From positions 4,526,001 to 4,590,000 of the forward strand of contig BCHX01000004.1 of NCBI GenBank assembly GCA_001599755.1: DNA of 64,000 nucleotides, read 5' to 3'. This DNA comes from Gliomastix tumulicola. Lineage: Eukaryota; Ascomycota; Sordariomycetes; Hypocreales; Bionectriaceae. Position 1 is the stretch's first letter, and each line of letters begins with the position of its first letter. Made by a program: the position numbers and the translations under genes. Shown here in pieces: positions 22,415 to 33,280 of this stretch. The notes under the pieces were generated by a model, which was not told the origin of the DNA, did no database searches, and worked only from the letters and a program-made list of their open reading frames with translations.

Positions 22415-24267
22415 AAATCTCCAGTCGAGTGGACGGTACCGTCTGCGGCGCGGTGCTCTCGACACGTCCTTCGGCGAGCCTCACTAGGACGGCCATCGCT
22501 CCGAGGAGCAGAAGAGAGTTCTGTACTTCCAATGAACGGGTGCGCAACGAGCCGCCGAGGAAAAGGAGGGCGGTGCCGGGCCCGGCGTTCTTCTGCGGTC
22601 ACACATCTGCATGGCTGTACTCGACATTCATGCCCACGACACCGAGCGAGCCACGGCGAACAAAACCGAGTCCTGGACATGGAGGACCTGCGGCGCAGAG
22701 ATATGGGACGGCGGCACCTGCAGTGGTGTCGAAACCGCCGCGGTTTCCGTTACAGCGGCCCGCGGTTAGCAGCAAGGCCGAGCTGTTGTCGTATGTCCCG
22801 CCCGCCGGCGAGGACACGGTTGACGAGCTTTACAATTTCCACCGAGACCCCTTCCGGAGGGGCTATGCGCAACCAGATGGACCGAGGCTCGAGATATCGG
22901 AGAGCAGCCACGATGTTAAATACCCGAGACGAGAAGAGGTCTTCACAGGACGAAAAGAGACGGAGAGAACGCTGGCCAAGCTGTGCAGCTCCATCGGCAT
23001 CAAGCTCCGCCATCCACATCACAGGACGAACGATTCTATACACAAGCTGTACATGCAACTCCCCGAGCCGCGAATGCTCAATCTGACGGGCGAGTGGCGG
23101 GACAGGCTGATGAGGATCATGGGCCTGCCGCACAAGAAGAACACGGAGTCGATGCTGCGGTACTTCTCGCTCGTTGGGGAGGTGAAGAAGGCTGGGCTCA
23201 CGCTGCGGAGGTCGCATTGGAACTACGCCATCGCATTCGCGACTAAGTATGCCAACCAGGCAGACTCAAAAGAGGTCGACTCGGCTCTGAAGCTGTGGCA
23301 GCAGATGGAGCGCGAGACGTCGTACTGGGGATCCAACGACGTGACATTCAACGTCTTGTTCGACGTGGCGGCCAAAGCGGGCAACTTCGAGCTCGCAGAG
23401 ATGATATATAAGGAGATGGTGAGGCGGAAGATCGATTTCAACCGCTTTCACCACGTTAGTCTCATCCACTTCTTCGGGTTGAAGCTCGACTCGAGCGGCA
23501 TACGTGCCGCATACAAGGAGATGGTGGATTCGGGGGAGATGATCGACACGGTCGCCCTGAATGCTGTCATTGGAGGCTTCCTCAAGTGTGGCGAGGTGGA
23601 CGCAGCTGAGGAGACGTATCAGAAGATGATGAACAGCAATCGGCCATCATATGATCTGCCGCCGAAGAACTACTTCACGGACAAGGTCATGACCAAGATC
23701 CTCTGCATGTTCGCTAGCGTCAGCAAGAAGCATCCCGAGCTCAAGGTGTCTCTGCAGACGAACGTCCAGCTAGCGCCCGACTTCCGCACCTACAAGATCC
23801 TGGTTGAGTACTACGCGGTCAAGGCGGGGGATCTCTCCCGGGTGACGCGGTATCTCGACGAGATGCAGTACCTCAATATCCCCATCCACCCTACCATCTT
23901 TCTTGCCCTACTCAAGGGGTTCTACGTCCACGGTGGGCTCGAAGACTCGCAGTGGACATCAAAACGTCTCGAAAATGTGCTTGACGCGCTGTACGAGGCG
24001 CGGGATGAGCATGCCCGGGGCTTTCGCATCGACACGTGGCTTGTCATTTGGGCTCTCCGCGCAGTGCAAAAGTGCTCCACGACAGAAGCTGTGGTCAACA
24101 CATACGACGAGATGCAGCAGCGCTGGGATGTTCCTCGGCATAGGGTCGAGTTCATGGACGGATTCTTTACCAATGTAGTTCGCGGACGCGACATGGCGAC
24201 ACACAAACAGCATTCGGGGACACTACTTCGACGATATCCAACCTCTGGGCTGCCGATGCCCAACTAA
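22411..24267 (+). CDS. Mitochondrial pentatricopeptide repeat protein
   Basis: One exon of 618 residues. The first 40 or so residues are rich in Arg, Ser and Thr with few acidic residues, as in mitochondrial presequences. The region 270-520 carries helical pairs of PPR type, e.g. DVTFNVLFDVAAKAGNFELAEMIYKEM, VALNAVIGGFLKCGEVDAAEETYQKM and DFRTYKILVEYYAVKAGDLSRVTRYLDEM. PPR proteins bind organellar RNA for processing, stability or translation. Which mitochondrial transcript is bound cannot be told. The start at 22411 is the first long-frame ATG; an internal Met near residue 74 is an alternative that would drop the presequence. It lies between two other nuclear genes for mitochondrial proteins (mS23 and COX8). 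Confidence 0.85.
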   Translation: MKISSRVDGTVCGAVLSTRPSASLTRTAIAPRSRREFCTSNERVRNEPPRKRRAVPGPAFFCGHTSAWLYSTFMPTTPSEPRRTKPSPGHGGPAAQRYGTAAPAVVSKPPRFPLQRPAVSSKAELLSYVPPAGEDTVDELYNFHRDPFRRGYAQPDGPRLEISESSHDVKYPRREEVFTGRKETERTLAKLCSSIGIKLRHPHHRTNDSIHKLYMQLPEPRMLNLTGEWRDRLMRIMGLPHKKNTESMLRYFSLVGEVKKAGLTLRRSHWNYAIAFATKYANQADSKEVDSALKLWQQMERETSYWGSNDVTFNVLFDVAAKAGNFELAEMIYKEMVRRKIDFNRFHHVSLIHFFGLKLDSSGIRAAYKEMVDSGEMIDTVALNAVIGGFLKCGEVDAAEETYQKMMNSNRPSYDLPPKNYFTDKVMTKILCMFASVSKKHPELKVSLQTNVQLAPDFRTYKILVEYYAVKAGDLSRVTRYLDEMQYLNIPIHPTIFLALLKGFYVHGGLEDSQWTSKRLENVLDALYEARDEHARGFRIDTWLVIWALRAVQKCSTTEAVVNTYDEMQQRWDVPRHRVEFMDGFFTNVVRGRDMATHKQHSGTLLRRYPTSGLPMPN

Positions 24268-24550
24268 GTATATCTATGTAATATCACGATCGCTGTATAT
24301 ATGTATATAGAAGCTGTACATTCTGGACTACAGCATAGTCTGCACGGAGCGGGAATATGAGACGAATTGGAACATCACGAAAGCCGAGAGCACATGTTTC
24401 CTGACGTATAATTGGCGATAAGGGGGACAAAAGAGAATATATTTGTCGGTGACCGTGCCGTCTATCCACGTATTTTACAGTATCCACGGTCCATTGATGT
24501 CCATTGCGAGCCCAATCTGACCTCCCACACTCTGTATCATCGCAGCCCGC

Positions 24551-24851
24551 TTACTGGGGCTTGTAGGTTTGCCAGACTGTGATACGTTAGCAATTTTCTC
24601 AGCACCGATAGCACTCCCTCCCCGTATCTCGCCATAAAGCACGCACTAGAGATGCCGAAGGGGGCGAAGAAGCCGGTGGCCATGAAGGTCCAGTAGCCGA
24701 CGCCGAACCACTTAGAACGGGGGTTGAAGGGGATGTTGGAGTAGGCGCCCTCGGGGTAGTGGTAGGGCGAGGAGAGACGGGCGCGGGTGGCGTGGAAGCC
24801 TCGCTTGGTGACCAGGGAGGTCGTGGTGCGGGTGGCGGCGCGAGCGAGCAT
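24551..24851 (-). CDS. COX8: Cytochrome c oxidase subunit COX8 (mammalian COX7C type)
   Basis: Coding exons 24647-24851 and 24551-24576 join to 76 residues. The intron is GTGCGT...GCTAACG...ACAG, and the last exon is only 26 nt, coding for the end of the conserved IWQTYKPQ tail. A presequence (MLARAATRTTTSLV, FHATRA) precedes SSPYHYPEGAYSNIPFNP, the hallmark of this subunit, and one membrane helix (FGVGYWTFMATGFFAPFGIS). An apparent intron in the 5' UTR (24852-24908, GTGAGC...CCCAG) ends exactly at the start codon, which supports this ATG. Reading through the second intron gives a longer, wrong C terminus. The protein is a nuclear-encoded structural subunit of complex IV. Confidence 0.93.
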
Positions 24852-24908
24852 CTGGGATCTCAATTAGCTCGGGGGTTCCGTTGAGAAGCTTGCGGAGCGC
24901 GTGCTCAC
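24852..24908 (-). other. Predicted 5' UTR intron of COX8
   Basis: On the minus strand the interval begins GTGAGC, contains gagCTAATtg as branch site and ends CCCAG directly before the ATG. Introns in the leader are common in fungal genes for mitochondrial proteins. Transcript data would confirm it. Confidence 0.65.
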
Positions 24909-25047
24909 CTTGATTGAGACGGTGCGACCGTGTTCTGTCGAGGTGGTTGAGGTTGATATGGCGGTTTTCTGGGAATGGCGTGAGGGCGGTCTCGGGCAAA
25001 AACGCCCGGTTCGAGGTCAAAGGAGCTCTCCTCTGAGCCGAGCACAG

Positions 25048-25068
25048 CCACGTGATATCTCACGTGAC
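25048..25068. promoter_or_regulatory. Pair of CACGTG boxes in the COX8/MTR4 divergent promoter
   Basis: CACGTG occurs at 25049-25054 and again at 25061-25066, one helical turn apart, the second inside the palindrome TCACGTGA. This core is bound by bHLH factors such as Cbf1. Its place about 150 bases upstream of the COX8 leader suggests control of COX8 first. Factor and effect are inferred. Confidence 0.45.
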
Positions 25069-25594
25069 TGATTAGTGAACATCCTTGGCTAGCGCGGTCA
25101 TGACGTCTGCCGCTAACGGGCGACACCGCCTTAGGTTTTTTTTTCTGCCGCCCCACTTCCGTCCGTCAACCAACCATTTTTACTCCAGCTCTTTCTTTTT
25201 TTGGGCCCCACCGTCCCTCGATGCACCAGGCAATGCTTCGATCGAGAAGCCCAGGCTCAAACTCTTTGGTACCTCAACCCCCATTGTTTTCAAGAAGAAG
25301 GTCCTTTTTGAGTGCCGTGGGCGGCTTCCCGTTCGTTAGCTTCACCTGTTAAATTTTCGACCTCCCCCCTGCTCTATTCGACGCGATAAAGGAGAAGGAC
25401 TGCCGGACGGAGGGTTGGTCTTGTTGCCTCTGTTGTGCTTGGACCTATGGGATGACAATCAGCTGAGCGACGACACTGTAGCACGCACCCGATTTTTCTT
25501 CTTCCTTCCTTATCGGGGCGATTACTCGACAAGCTCCCCGCACGACCGTCCACATACATCGACTCTAGAAGCTACAATTGACCAGTTCGCAAAG

Positions 25595-28500
25595 ATGGAT
25601 CAGATGTTTGATGTTTTCGAGGGGAAGGGCGGCTCGGCGAGCGCAAGCGAGGACGAGAGCCAGAGCCGTAGAGCCAAGACGAAGGACAAGAGCAAGAAGA
25701 GAAAAGCCGACGAGGCTGTCAACGGAACCAAGAATGTCGCCGATACGACCGACGTCGACATGGAGGACGGCACCGAGACGTCCAAGGACGGCGATTCTGG
25801 AGACGAGAGCGATGCCGAGTCGGACTCCGCGAGCCAGCAGGACAAGAAGAGGCGCAAGAAGAACGACGGCGCGGGCCCCGTCATGACGGATACCTTCCAG
25901 ACGGCCGAGTCGAGAGAGGTCGCGGGCGCCGCGACGTTCGTGGCGCAGGACTCGTCGCTGGTCCTGTCGCACAACATCCAGCACCAGGTCGCGCTGCCGC
26001 CCGACCTCGACTACGAGTATATACCTCTCTCCGAGCACAAGTCGCCAGACGAGCCCGCACGGACGTGGAACTTCAAGCTCGACCCCTTCCAGAGCCTGTC
26101 GGTCGCCTCGATCGAGCGCGACGAGAGCGTGCTGGTGTCGGCGCACACGTCGGCCGGCAAGACGGTCGTCGCCGAGTACGCCGTCGCGCAGTGCCTGAAG
26201 CGCAACCAGCGTGTCATCTACACGAGTCCGATCAAGGCGCTGAGCAACCAGAAGTACCGTGACTTCGAGGCCATCTTTGGGGATGTGGGGCTGATGACGG
26301 GTGATGTGACGATCAACCCGACGGCGAGCTGTCTCGTCATGACGACGGAGATTCTGCGGTCCATGCTGTACCGTGGCTCAGAGATCATGCGCGAGGTGGC
26401 GTGGGTCGTCTTTGACGAGATTCACTACATGCGCGATAAGACCCGAGGTGTTGTCTGGGAGGAGACCATCATCATGCTGCCGGACAAGGTCCGCTATGTC
26501 TTCCTTTCGGCGACGATCCCCAACGCCTTCCAGTTCGCCGAGTGGATCGCAAAGATCCACCACCAGGCGTGCCACGTTGTGTACACCGACTTCCGACCGA
26601 CGCCTCTGCAAAACTACTTCTTCCCGGCTGGCTCCAAGGGGCTCAGGATGGTGGTGGACGAGAAGGGTAACTTCAACGAGGCCAACTTCAACGCCGTTAT
26701 GAAGGAGGTCGAGATGAAGAAGGGCTCAGACCCTGCCGATATCAATGCTAAGCAGAAGGGCAAGGGCAAAAACAAGAAGACGAACAAGGGCGGCTCCTCC
26801 GACGAGGCCAACGACATGCACCGACTCATCAAGATGACCATCAAGAAGCGACTTAATCCCGTTATTGTTTTCAACTTCAGCAAGCGAGAGTGCGAGAACA
26901 TGGCGCTGGCTATTTCCGACATGTCTTTCAACGAGGACTCCGAGAAGGCCATGGTCAACAAGGTCTTCAAGAGTGCTATCGACAGTTTATCAGAGCAGGA
27001 TCGTGATCTACCTCAGATCTCGAATCTTCTGCCTCTGCTAGAGAGAGGCATTGGCGTCCATCACTCCGGTCTGCTCCCCATCCTGAAGGAGACTATTGAG
27101 ATCCTTTTCCAGGAGTCGCTGATCAAGGTGTTGTTCGCTACCGAGACCTTCTCTATTGGCCTGAACATGCCTGCGAAGACGGTCGTCTTCTCACAAATTA
27201 CCAAATGGGATGGTATCAAGCGCCGCCCTCTCACATCCTCAGAATACATTCAGATGGCCGGTCGAGCTGGTCGTCGCGGCCTCGATGCCCGCGGTATGGT
27301 CATCATGATGGTTGACGATAAGATCGATCCCGAGGACGCCAAGTCTGTCGTGACTGGTGTTCAGGACCGGCTAAACTCTGCCTTCTACCTTGGCTACAAC
27401 ATGATCCTCAACTTGTTGCGAATCGAAGCCATCTCCCCTGAATTCATGCTGGAGCGGTGCTTCCACCAGTTCCAGAACGCGGCTAGTGTACCGGCCCTCG
27501 AGAAGGAGCTCATGGCTCTCCAGCAGGACAAGGACGGGCTCTCGATCCCAGACGAGGCTACCGTCAAGGACTACTGGAACATCCGCAACCAGCTTAACAT
27601 CCTGACCGCGGATATGCGCACAGTCATCCAGCACCCGAGCCACAGCTTGTCCTTCCTCCAGCCTGGTCGTCTCGTACAGATCTTTAATCCTAGTGATATG
27701 TCTGGCGGCGCGAAGGGTGGTACGGACTTTGGCTGGGGCATTCTTGTCTCGCAGCTTCCCAGGCGCGCCCCGAAGATGGGCGAGCCCGACTGGAGTCCAC
27801 ATGAGTCGTACGTGATTGATGTCCTACTGGGCATCTCGAAGAAGAGTGCCGCTTTCTCTCCTGGCCAGCCGGCATCACACATGCCACCTGGGCTTACACC
27901 GGCCATCTCAGATGACGATGTGCAGTTCCAGGTGATCCCTTGTCTCCTGACATGCATCAAGGCCATCAGCCAGATCCGCGTATTTATGCCCAAAGAAGGG
28001 CTGAAGAACACCGAGGAGAAGGAGCAATCCAGAAAATCGCTTCTTGAGGTGCAGCGTCGTTTCCCCGACGGGATTCCCATCCTCGATCCGCTCGAGAACA
28101 TGTACATCACGGACGACTCGTTCAAGAAGCTTCTGCGCAAGATCGAAGTTCTTGAGTCGAGACTGCTCGCTAACCCGCTGCATCTCTCTCCCCTGCTCCC
28201 GTCCCTGTGGGAGCAGTACAAGAAGAAGCAGGACCTGTCTGACAAGGTCAAGGACAAGAAGAAGGCTATCGCTAAGGCCCATAGCATTTCCCAGATGGAC
28301 GAGCTCAAGTCGCGCAAGCGCGTGCTCCGCCGTCTGGGCTTCATCAACGACGCCGAGGTCGTCCAGCTCAAGGCCCGCGTCGCCTGCGAGCTCTCATCGA
28401 CCGAGGGCCACGAGCTGCTCCTGTCGGAGCTCCTCTTCGACCGCTTCTTCAACGAGCTGACACCCGAGACCATCGCCGCGGTGCTGAGCATCTTCATCTT

Positions 28501-28946
28501 CGACGAGAAGGTGCAGACCGTCTCGCTCAAGGAGGAGCTGCAGAAGCCGTTCCGCGAGGTCCAGTCCAAGGCACGCGTTATCGCCAAGGTCAGCCAGGAG
28601 TGCAAGCTCGCCGTGAACGAGGATGAGTATGTCCAGAGCTTGAAGCCCGAGCTCATGGAGACGGTGTTTGCATGGGCACAGGGCAGGCCCTTTTCCGAGA
28701 TCTGGTATGTTTAAGATAAAGAACCCCGTTCCCATGAAGATTGATTATGCTAATGTGTATCGCAGCAAAATGACCAACTCGTACGAGGGCTCGCTGATCC
28801 GTCTGTTCCGCCGTCTCGAGGAGCTCATCCGGCAGATGGGCCAGGCTGTCAAGGTCATGGGCAACGAGGAGCTCGTGAAGAAGTTCGACGACAGTCTGCA
28901 GAAGATTCGTCGCGATATTGTGGCTGCGCAGAGCTTGTACCTCTAA
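25595..28946 (+). CDS. MTR4: MTR4, DExH RNA helicase of the nuclear exosome
   Basis: Exons 25595-28704 and 28766-28946 join (TG|C) to 1096 residues, the normal size for Mtr4. It unwinds and feeds RNA to the exosome as part of TRAMP, acting in rRNA and snoRNA processing and nuclear RNA decay. A disordered acidic/basic N terminus (1-120) contains KKRKADE. Helicase motifs are intact: AHTSAGKT (Walker A, about 182), DEIHYMRD (about 274), SATIPN, ATETFSIGLNMPAKTVVF and QMAGRAGRRG (about 552). The arch/KOW insert and C-terminal helical domain follow, ending in KMTNSYEGSLIRLFRRLEELIRQM. The true start is the ATG at 25595, in frame after stop-free but ATG-less leader DNA. Confidence 0.96.
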
Positions 28947-29639
28947 TTGCTCTCGCTAGTCTTCGCTCGGCGACAACCATGCCTGAGCTTTTGGTCTCGC
29001 CGTCGTTATCTCACACAATGCATCAACTTCGAGCGGGCATGTTGGGTCTTTTTACGTTTTCAGTGTCGCCTGCAGCCTTTAGTTTAGAGGTTCAGAGACT
29101 CGGTTCAGCAGTGGACTATAGGGAGGAGTTTAAGGAGTACCTAGGAAAATTGGCGACGATAGCCTGGATGGCCCTTCGGAACGCAGCAAGGATCGATGAA
29201 GTCCTTGGAGTGTATGTATGTTTGTCTTTGGGACTTACTGTGTCTGGCATTTGTAGGATTTCTTTTACTTTGACGCTGGCTATGCCTGTCTCAAGTAGGA
29301 AGAGAATGATGATCTATCCACTCTCGAACTTTTGTACTCGCATCGTGACCTTTGTTTGTTTGACCTACCCTTGTGAGGCCAGCCCAGCCTTGGGTGAGGA
29401 GTATGACTTGCAAGTCTATGGTCCGACTACAGTGGTATTTATCTCATTGTCTGCTAATGTTGTTCTTGTCATAATTCTATGCCGTCTGCCTGCCCCCAAG
29501 AGTGTATCCAGAAACGCCTTGCTTAGCTAAACTGATCCCTTGCCATATCATACACACGCTACACCGTCCCCTACCCATAAAACTACCACCAAGCCCAAGT
29601 CACACTAAACACCCAGTACCACAGCGATAGGGCGAATAG
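28947..29639. other. Convergent region between MTR4 and DSC3
   Basis: Both neighbours end toward it. An open frame at 28979-29530 starts just after the MTR4 stop, but its composition is AT-richer than real genes here and it has no motif, so it is taken as 3' UTR/chance. Confidence 0.45.
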
Positions 29640-30506
29640 CTACCTCCCCCCCGATATCGTCATGATGGTCCCGGTGACAAGACTCAGCACCACGCCCGCC
29701 GCGACGAAGATGGTCCACCTATCGCCCATGATGCCCGGCTGTCGCAGCAGCCACGTCATGGTGCCCAGCGGGAAGAAGAATCCCACCATCATGGACCTTA
29801 TGAAGGTCTCCAGCCCTTGTCCCAGCCCTGACGGATCATCATCGCCTAGTCCCCCGCCTCCCCCCGTAACCGGGACATCTGCACCGCCTACACCCGCATT
29901 CGAGTCGATCCACGAGTCTTCCAACGAGCGCAGAGCATCAGGCGACGGCGGTGCGTCCGGCGGGAAGCGGTCCGCGTGTATGGAGGCGAACTGCGTCCGC
30001 AGCGTTGCGATCTCCCCCTGCGTGAAGCCCGAGCCGAGCAACCTGTCGAACCCGCGCGGCCTCGGCCGTGTAGACGGCACGGGCTGCGCACCGGCGACGT
30101 CGTCCGCTGCCGTGTCCGGCGGCTTCAGCGCCTCCTCCGCCTCGAGATCCAGGTCCTCCGCCGACAGCTCATCCTCCGCGATCGAGCAGTTGACGTATAT
30201 CCTCACGGGGCGCTCGACGGCCTTGCCCTTCCCCTTCCCCTTCCCCTTGCCCTTCGGGTCGTCATCATCAACGGACTGGCGGCGCGCGGCGGCGGCGAGC
30301 GCGGCCTTGAAGACGGTGCTGAGCGCGGACGGATCCGGGAGGAGGCGGCCCTGGTAGATGAGGCGTAGGCGGGCGCGGGTCGCGATGCGCGAGCGGAGGA
30401 GGTGCTTGAGGGCGAGGACGGTGGTGGTGGTCGGGGAGGGGATGTCGAGCTCGAGGTCGGGGAGGGAGGAGGAGAAGCGGATTGTGAGGTGGAGGGGCGG
30501 GGTCAT
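29640..30506 (-). CDS. DSC3: DSC E3 ubiquitin ligase complex subunit 3
   Basis: One exon, 288 residues. Dsc3 is the ubiquitin-like membrane subunit of the Golgi/endosome Dsc E3 ligase, which cleaves SREBP in fission yeast and degrades orphan membrane proteins. Residues 5-120 are ubiquitin-like (LHLTIRFSSSLPDLELDIPSP, LKHLLRSRIATRARLRLIYQGRLLPD), interrupted by an inserted KGKGKGKGKGK stretch encoded by a ccttgc/ccttcc repeat at 30222-30256. The C-terminal half has the DUF2407-type sequence GFDRLLGSGFTQGEIATLRTQFASIHADR and then two membrane helices (SMMVGFFFPLGTMTWLL, WTIFVAAGVVLSLVTGTIMTI). The order Ubl-linker-two TM is that of the family. Confidence 0.9.
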   Translation of the reverse strand: MTPPLHLTIRFSSSLPDLELDIPSPTTTTVLALKHLLRSRIATRARLRLIYQGRLLPDPSALSTVFKAALAAAARRQSVDDDDPKGKGKGKGKGKAVERPVRIYVNCSIAEDELSAEDLDLEAEEALKPPDTAADDVAGAQPVPSTRPRPRGFDRLLGSGFTQGEIATLRTQFASIHADRFPPDAPPSPDALRSLEDSWIDSNAGVGGADVPVTGGGGGLGDDDPSGLGQGLETFIRSMMVGFFFPLGTMTWLLRQPGIMGDRWTIFVAAGVVLSLVTGTIMTISGGR

Positions 30507-31019
30507 TGTGACATTGTTGGTTGGTAGTCTGTCTGCTGTATTGATGCTCCCTCTCGTTGGTATTGTTGTCTGGGTGCGGTTCGTGGTGAGGATGCTGTGA
30601 TTGCTGGGGTGACAATTGGGTGACGAAGTTGGAGTGTGTTCGCAAGGTATTCAATGCCGTTCTGGAGCTTGAGGTGGTGGAACCGGAGTTCAGTGGGGAA
30701 CGAGCCCCTGTTTAGTGACGTGGACCCGCTGAAGAGCGACGAAAGCCCCTGTAAGGGCGCTAGAAGCTGAGCTGCAGCTCCGTCAAGAATGGACCTCGAA
30801 TTAGGACCTATTGTTTCCCACCTTCAAAAACAACCTATTGGAATTCCACCTCTTCGACGATCAACCACTTCTTTCTCTCCCTAGCAACCACTCTTTGTCA
30901 CCCTCACACTTTGAGAAACCTCAAGCTCGTACAACGCACCACAAGCATCAATCAACAAGATCAGATCCAAATACACAGACCGTACTCACGCTGTTTGCCC
31001 ATCGCATGCACCCGCAACC
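30507..31019. promoter_or_regulatory. Divergent promoter between DSC3 and IMA1
   Basis: 513 bases between two outward-facing start codons. The IMA1 side is pyrimidine- and CA-rich. No discrete element is recognised. Confidence 0.45.
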
Positions 31020-32861
31020 ATGCCTCGCCTGCTCCGAGGCGGCGCGAGGCTGAGCTGCTTCTACTGCGGCAAGCAGTCGGCCCTCCGCTTCCGTCCGGGC
31101 CTCGACCGCTTCGACTGCGCCAACTGCGACGCGACAAACTTCCTCGACCACAACGGCGACATCACCGACCCGCCCGTCGCCACGGAGAAGGTCGCTCCGC
31201 GTAATGCGCCCCGGGCCACCAAGACTCCTCGCGGCGCCGCCGCCATGCCTCCTCCTCTCGCTACTCCGAAGACAACGACGACGACAACACCGGGAACGCC
31301 TTCCAAGTCTCTGTTCTGCAGCAAGTGTCTCAAGAACCAGCACCTGTTCACGGCCTCGCTGGCGCAGTACTACTCCGACGAGACGGACCAGTCGGACTCG
31401 GAGCGGCTGGACAGCGACTACTACAAGTTCCGACGCGGGCTGGAGAAGCGGTACCCGCAGGTCTGCGACAACTGCGCCGACCGCGTGGGCAAGGCGATCG
31501 AGAAGGCGGGATACACGGCCAAGACGGACCACCTGCGCAAGATGATGGACCGCAGCCGGCAGCAGCGCAGCGTGCGCAAGACGACGACGACGCTGGACTG
31601 GGTGGCGGCTGCGCTGCGGGGGCTCTGGTGGGCCGGGCTCGTGCTGCAGATGGTGTGGCATGCGAGGGCTGTGCTGGACATTCTCTCGCGACCGGGTGAG
31701 GATGCGAGCGGCATGTCTGATCCGGATGACGAGGGTGTCTCCTTCACCCAGTTGCAGTCTGCTGTGGACTTCCTCCAGGGATGGGAATGGCTTCGGTATA
31801 GTCTGATTGCGACGGTCCCGGGTTGTCTATGGAACCCTCACCTTGTGTCGTGGGTGCGAGGATTCTCACGACATCTGCACGGCCTCTGGCAGTGGTACTC
31901 TTTCCAGGGGATCATTCTCGCCTTGCGATTTTCTTTCTACCACTTCATGCCCGACTTCCCCGACCCGAGGCTTAGAGACGCGCTGATCAGCGCTCACGTG
32001 GCCATAGTAGGCCTGATGAGCCTGCTGTACTTCTTCGCCTCCAAGTCCATCAGAGTCGACACGACGCCCCTGTTTCGCGTCCACGAATCAACCATCACAC
32101 CCAACGGCAAGACCGTCCAATCCCCCTCGGACCCGGACCAGGCACTGTGGGAAGACCCCAATAGTCTGGACAACCTCCTCGACGAAGCTTTGCACTCACT
32201 AGGTTCTGACAGGCAGCACGGAGCTCTCGACTTGGAGTCGGACTCGCTGAGCATCTCCGGAGAGACGGATTTCCATCCGCAACGACCCCTACCACGCACC
32301 AAGCGCGCGACCGAGCAGAGCAGCACATCCTTCGGGACGCCGGATAGAAAGGCATCCGCCGACGACGCGATGGATTGGACGCCGACGGGCCAGACGGAGC
32401 TCCCCCGGGCCTTCAGGGAGCCCGCATCAGGACGTGGACGGGCATTCGGCGAGGCGCCCACGCATGATGAGTCGAGGCCGTTCTGGTACAGCCTCCCAGA
32501 GGCTCCCCTGAACCCGGCGCGACGAATGCGCAACCCACCGACGCAGGGCTCACTCAGGATCAACCCGAGCCCAACCGAGAGGGGCGAGAACATCTTCTTC
32601 CGGAGCAACCGCGGCGGCCAGACGGATGGTGGGCAGAAGGAGAGTAATACCCGGCAGAACGGGGGTGTTGCCTTTCGCCAGCCGCAGTTCTTCGCCAACA
32701 CTAGGGGTAGCGAGGAGACGGACGCGCTGGCCGATCAGTTTGGGGGCAGCTTCACGATGAGCCAGGAGGAGGAGGATAGCGAGTCGGCCAGGGCGCGGAG
32801 TTCTGCTGCTGAGGGGTCGACGCTGCGGACTAGGTTCCCGTTCTGGAGGCGTGGTCCTTAG
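31020..32861 (+). CDS. IMA1: Ima1/Samp1-type inner nuclear membrane protein
   Basis: One exon, 613 residues. The N terminus holds paired CxxC knuckles (C13-x2-C16 and C33-x2-C36) followed by a NFLDHNGDI turn. Two further CxxC pairs (FCSKC near 97, VCDNC near 151) complete the Ima1_N zinc domain. After the LDWVAAALRGLWWAGLVLQMVW helix come several membrane segments (LRYSLIATVPGCLW, YSFQGIILALRFSFYHF, LISAHVAIVGLMSLLYFFA) and a long disordered, presumably nucleoplasmic tail. Relatives (fission yeast Ima1, animal Samp1/NET5) link heterochromatin and the nuclear envelope to the cytoskeleton. Neurospora-type fungi carry similar lengths. Confidence 0.88.
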   Translation: MPRLLRGGARLSCFYCGKQSALRFRPGLDRFDCANCDATNFLDHNGDITDPPVATEKVAPRNAPRATKTPRGAAAMPPPLATPKTTTTTTPGTPSKSLFCSKCLKNQHLFTASLAQYYSDETDQSDSERLDSDYYKFRRGLEKRYPQVCDNCADRVGKAIEKAGYTAKTDHLRKMMDRSRQQRSVRKTTTTLDWVAAALRGLWWAGLVLQMVWHARAVLDILSRPGEDASGMSDPDDEGVSFTQLQSAVDFLQGWEWLRYSLIATVPGCLWNPHLVSWVRGFSRHLHGLWQWYSFQGIILALRFSFYHFMPDFPDPRLRDALISAHVAIVGLMSLLYFFASKSIRVDTTPLFRVHESTITPNGKTVQSPSDPDQALWEDPNSLDNLLDEALHSLGSDRQHGALDLESDSLSISGETDFHPQRPLPRTKRATEQSSTSFGTPDRKASADDAMDWTPTGQTELPRAFREPASGRGRAFGEAPTHDESRPFWYSLPEAPLNPARRMRNPPTQGSLRINPSPTERGENIFFRSNRGGQTDGGQKESNTRQNGGVAFRQPQFFANTRGSEETDALADQFGGSFTMSQEEEDSESARARSSAAEGSTLRTRFPFWRRGP

Positions 32862-33280
32862 ATGGCTCAATGCTCCCTGCTTCACCCGACTGGCTGGGTA
32901 TTAGACATTGCCGAACATCAGCAAGGGTCATCTTGGCCATATGACAGTCGCGTGGAAGTCGTGACGTCCGAGATGGACGCGGGGATCGGGGATCGGCTAT
33001 TGTTGGCCGGGCGGATATCTGGTTTTTTGACACGATTTCGAGGCGGTAAAGACAAGAGGCTTGTCTATGTCTCGCCACTCATACACTACATTACATGTAT
33101 AGAGATATTTGCTTTTGTATACAGGGCCATGCAAAAGGGCATAGCACGGTGTACCAGGGGGGCGGTGTTTTTTATATCTGAGATTACCTGATGGCAAGTC
33201 GTCCACGGGTCATGAAGCTACGATATATCATATGAATCAACGGTTTTTGTTTTTCGTCTATTTTTATCAGCACATTGAAA
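32862..33280. other. Convergent 3' region between IMA1 and the SnoaL-like gene
   Basis: Tail-to-tail 3' ends, AT-richer than the flanks, nothing else visible. Confidence 0.5.

Noticed and set aside
25415..25594. Longer N terminus for MTR4
   Set aside because: The extension has no ATG and is low-complexity leader DNA; the first ATG is at 25595.
28979..29530. 183-codon open frame right after MTR4
   Set aside because: It starts 33 bases after the MTR4 stop, is AT-richer than true genes here, has no recognisable motif and lies between two gene 3' ends. More likely 3' UTR and chance.
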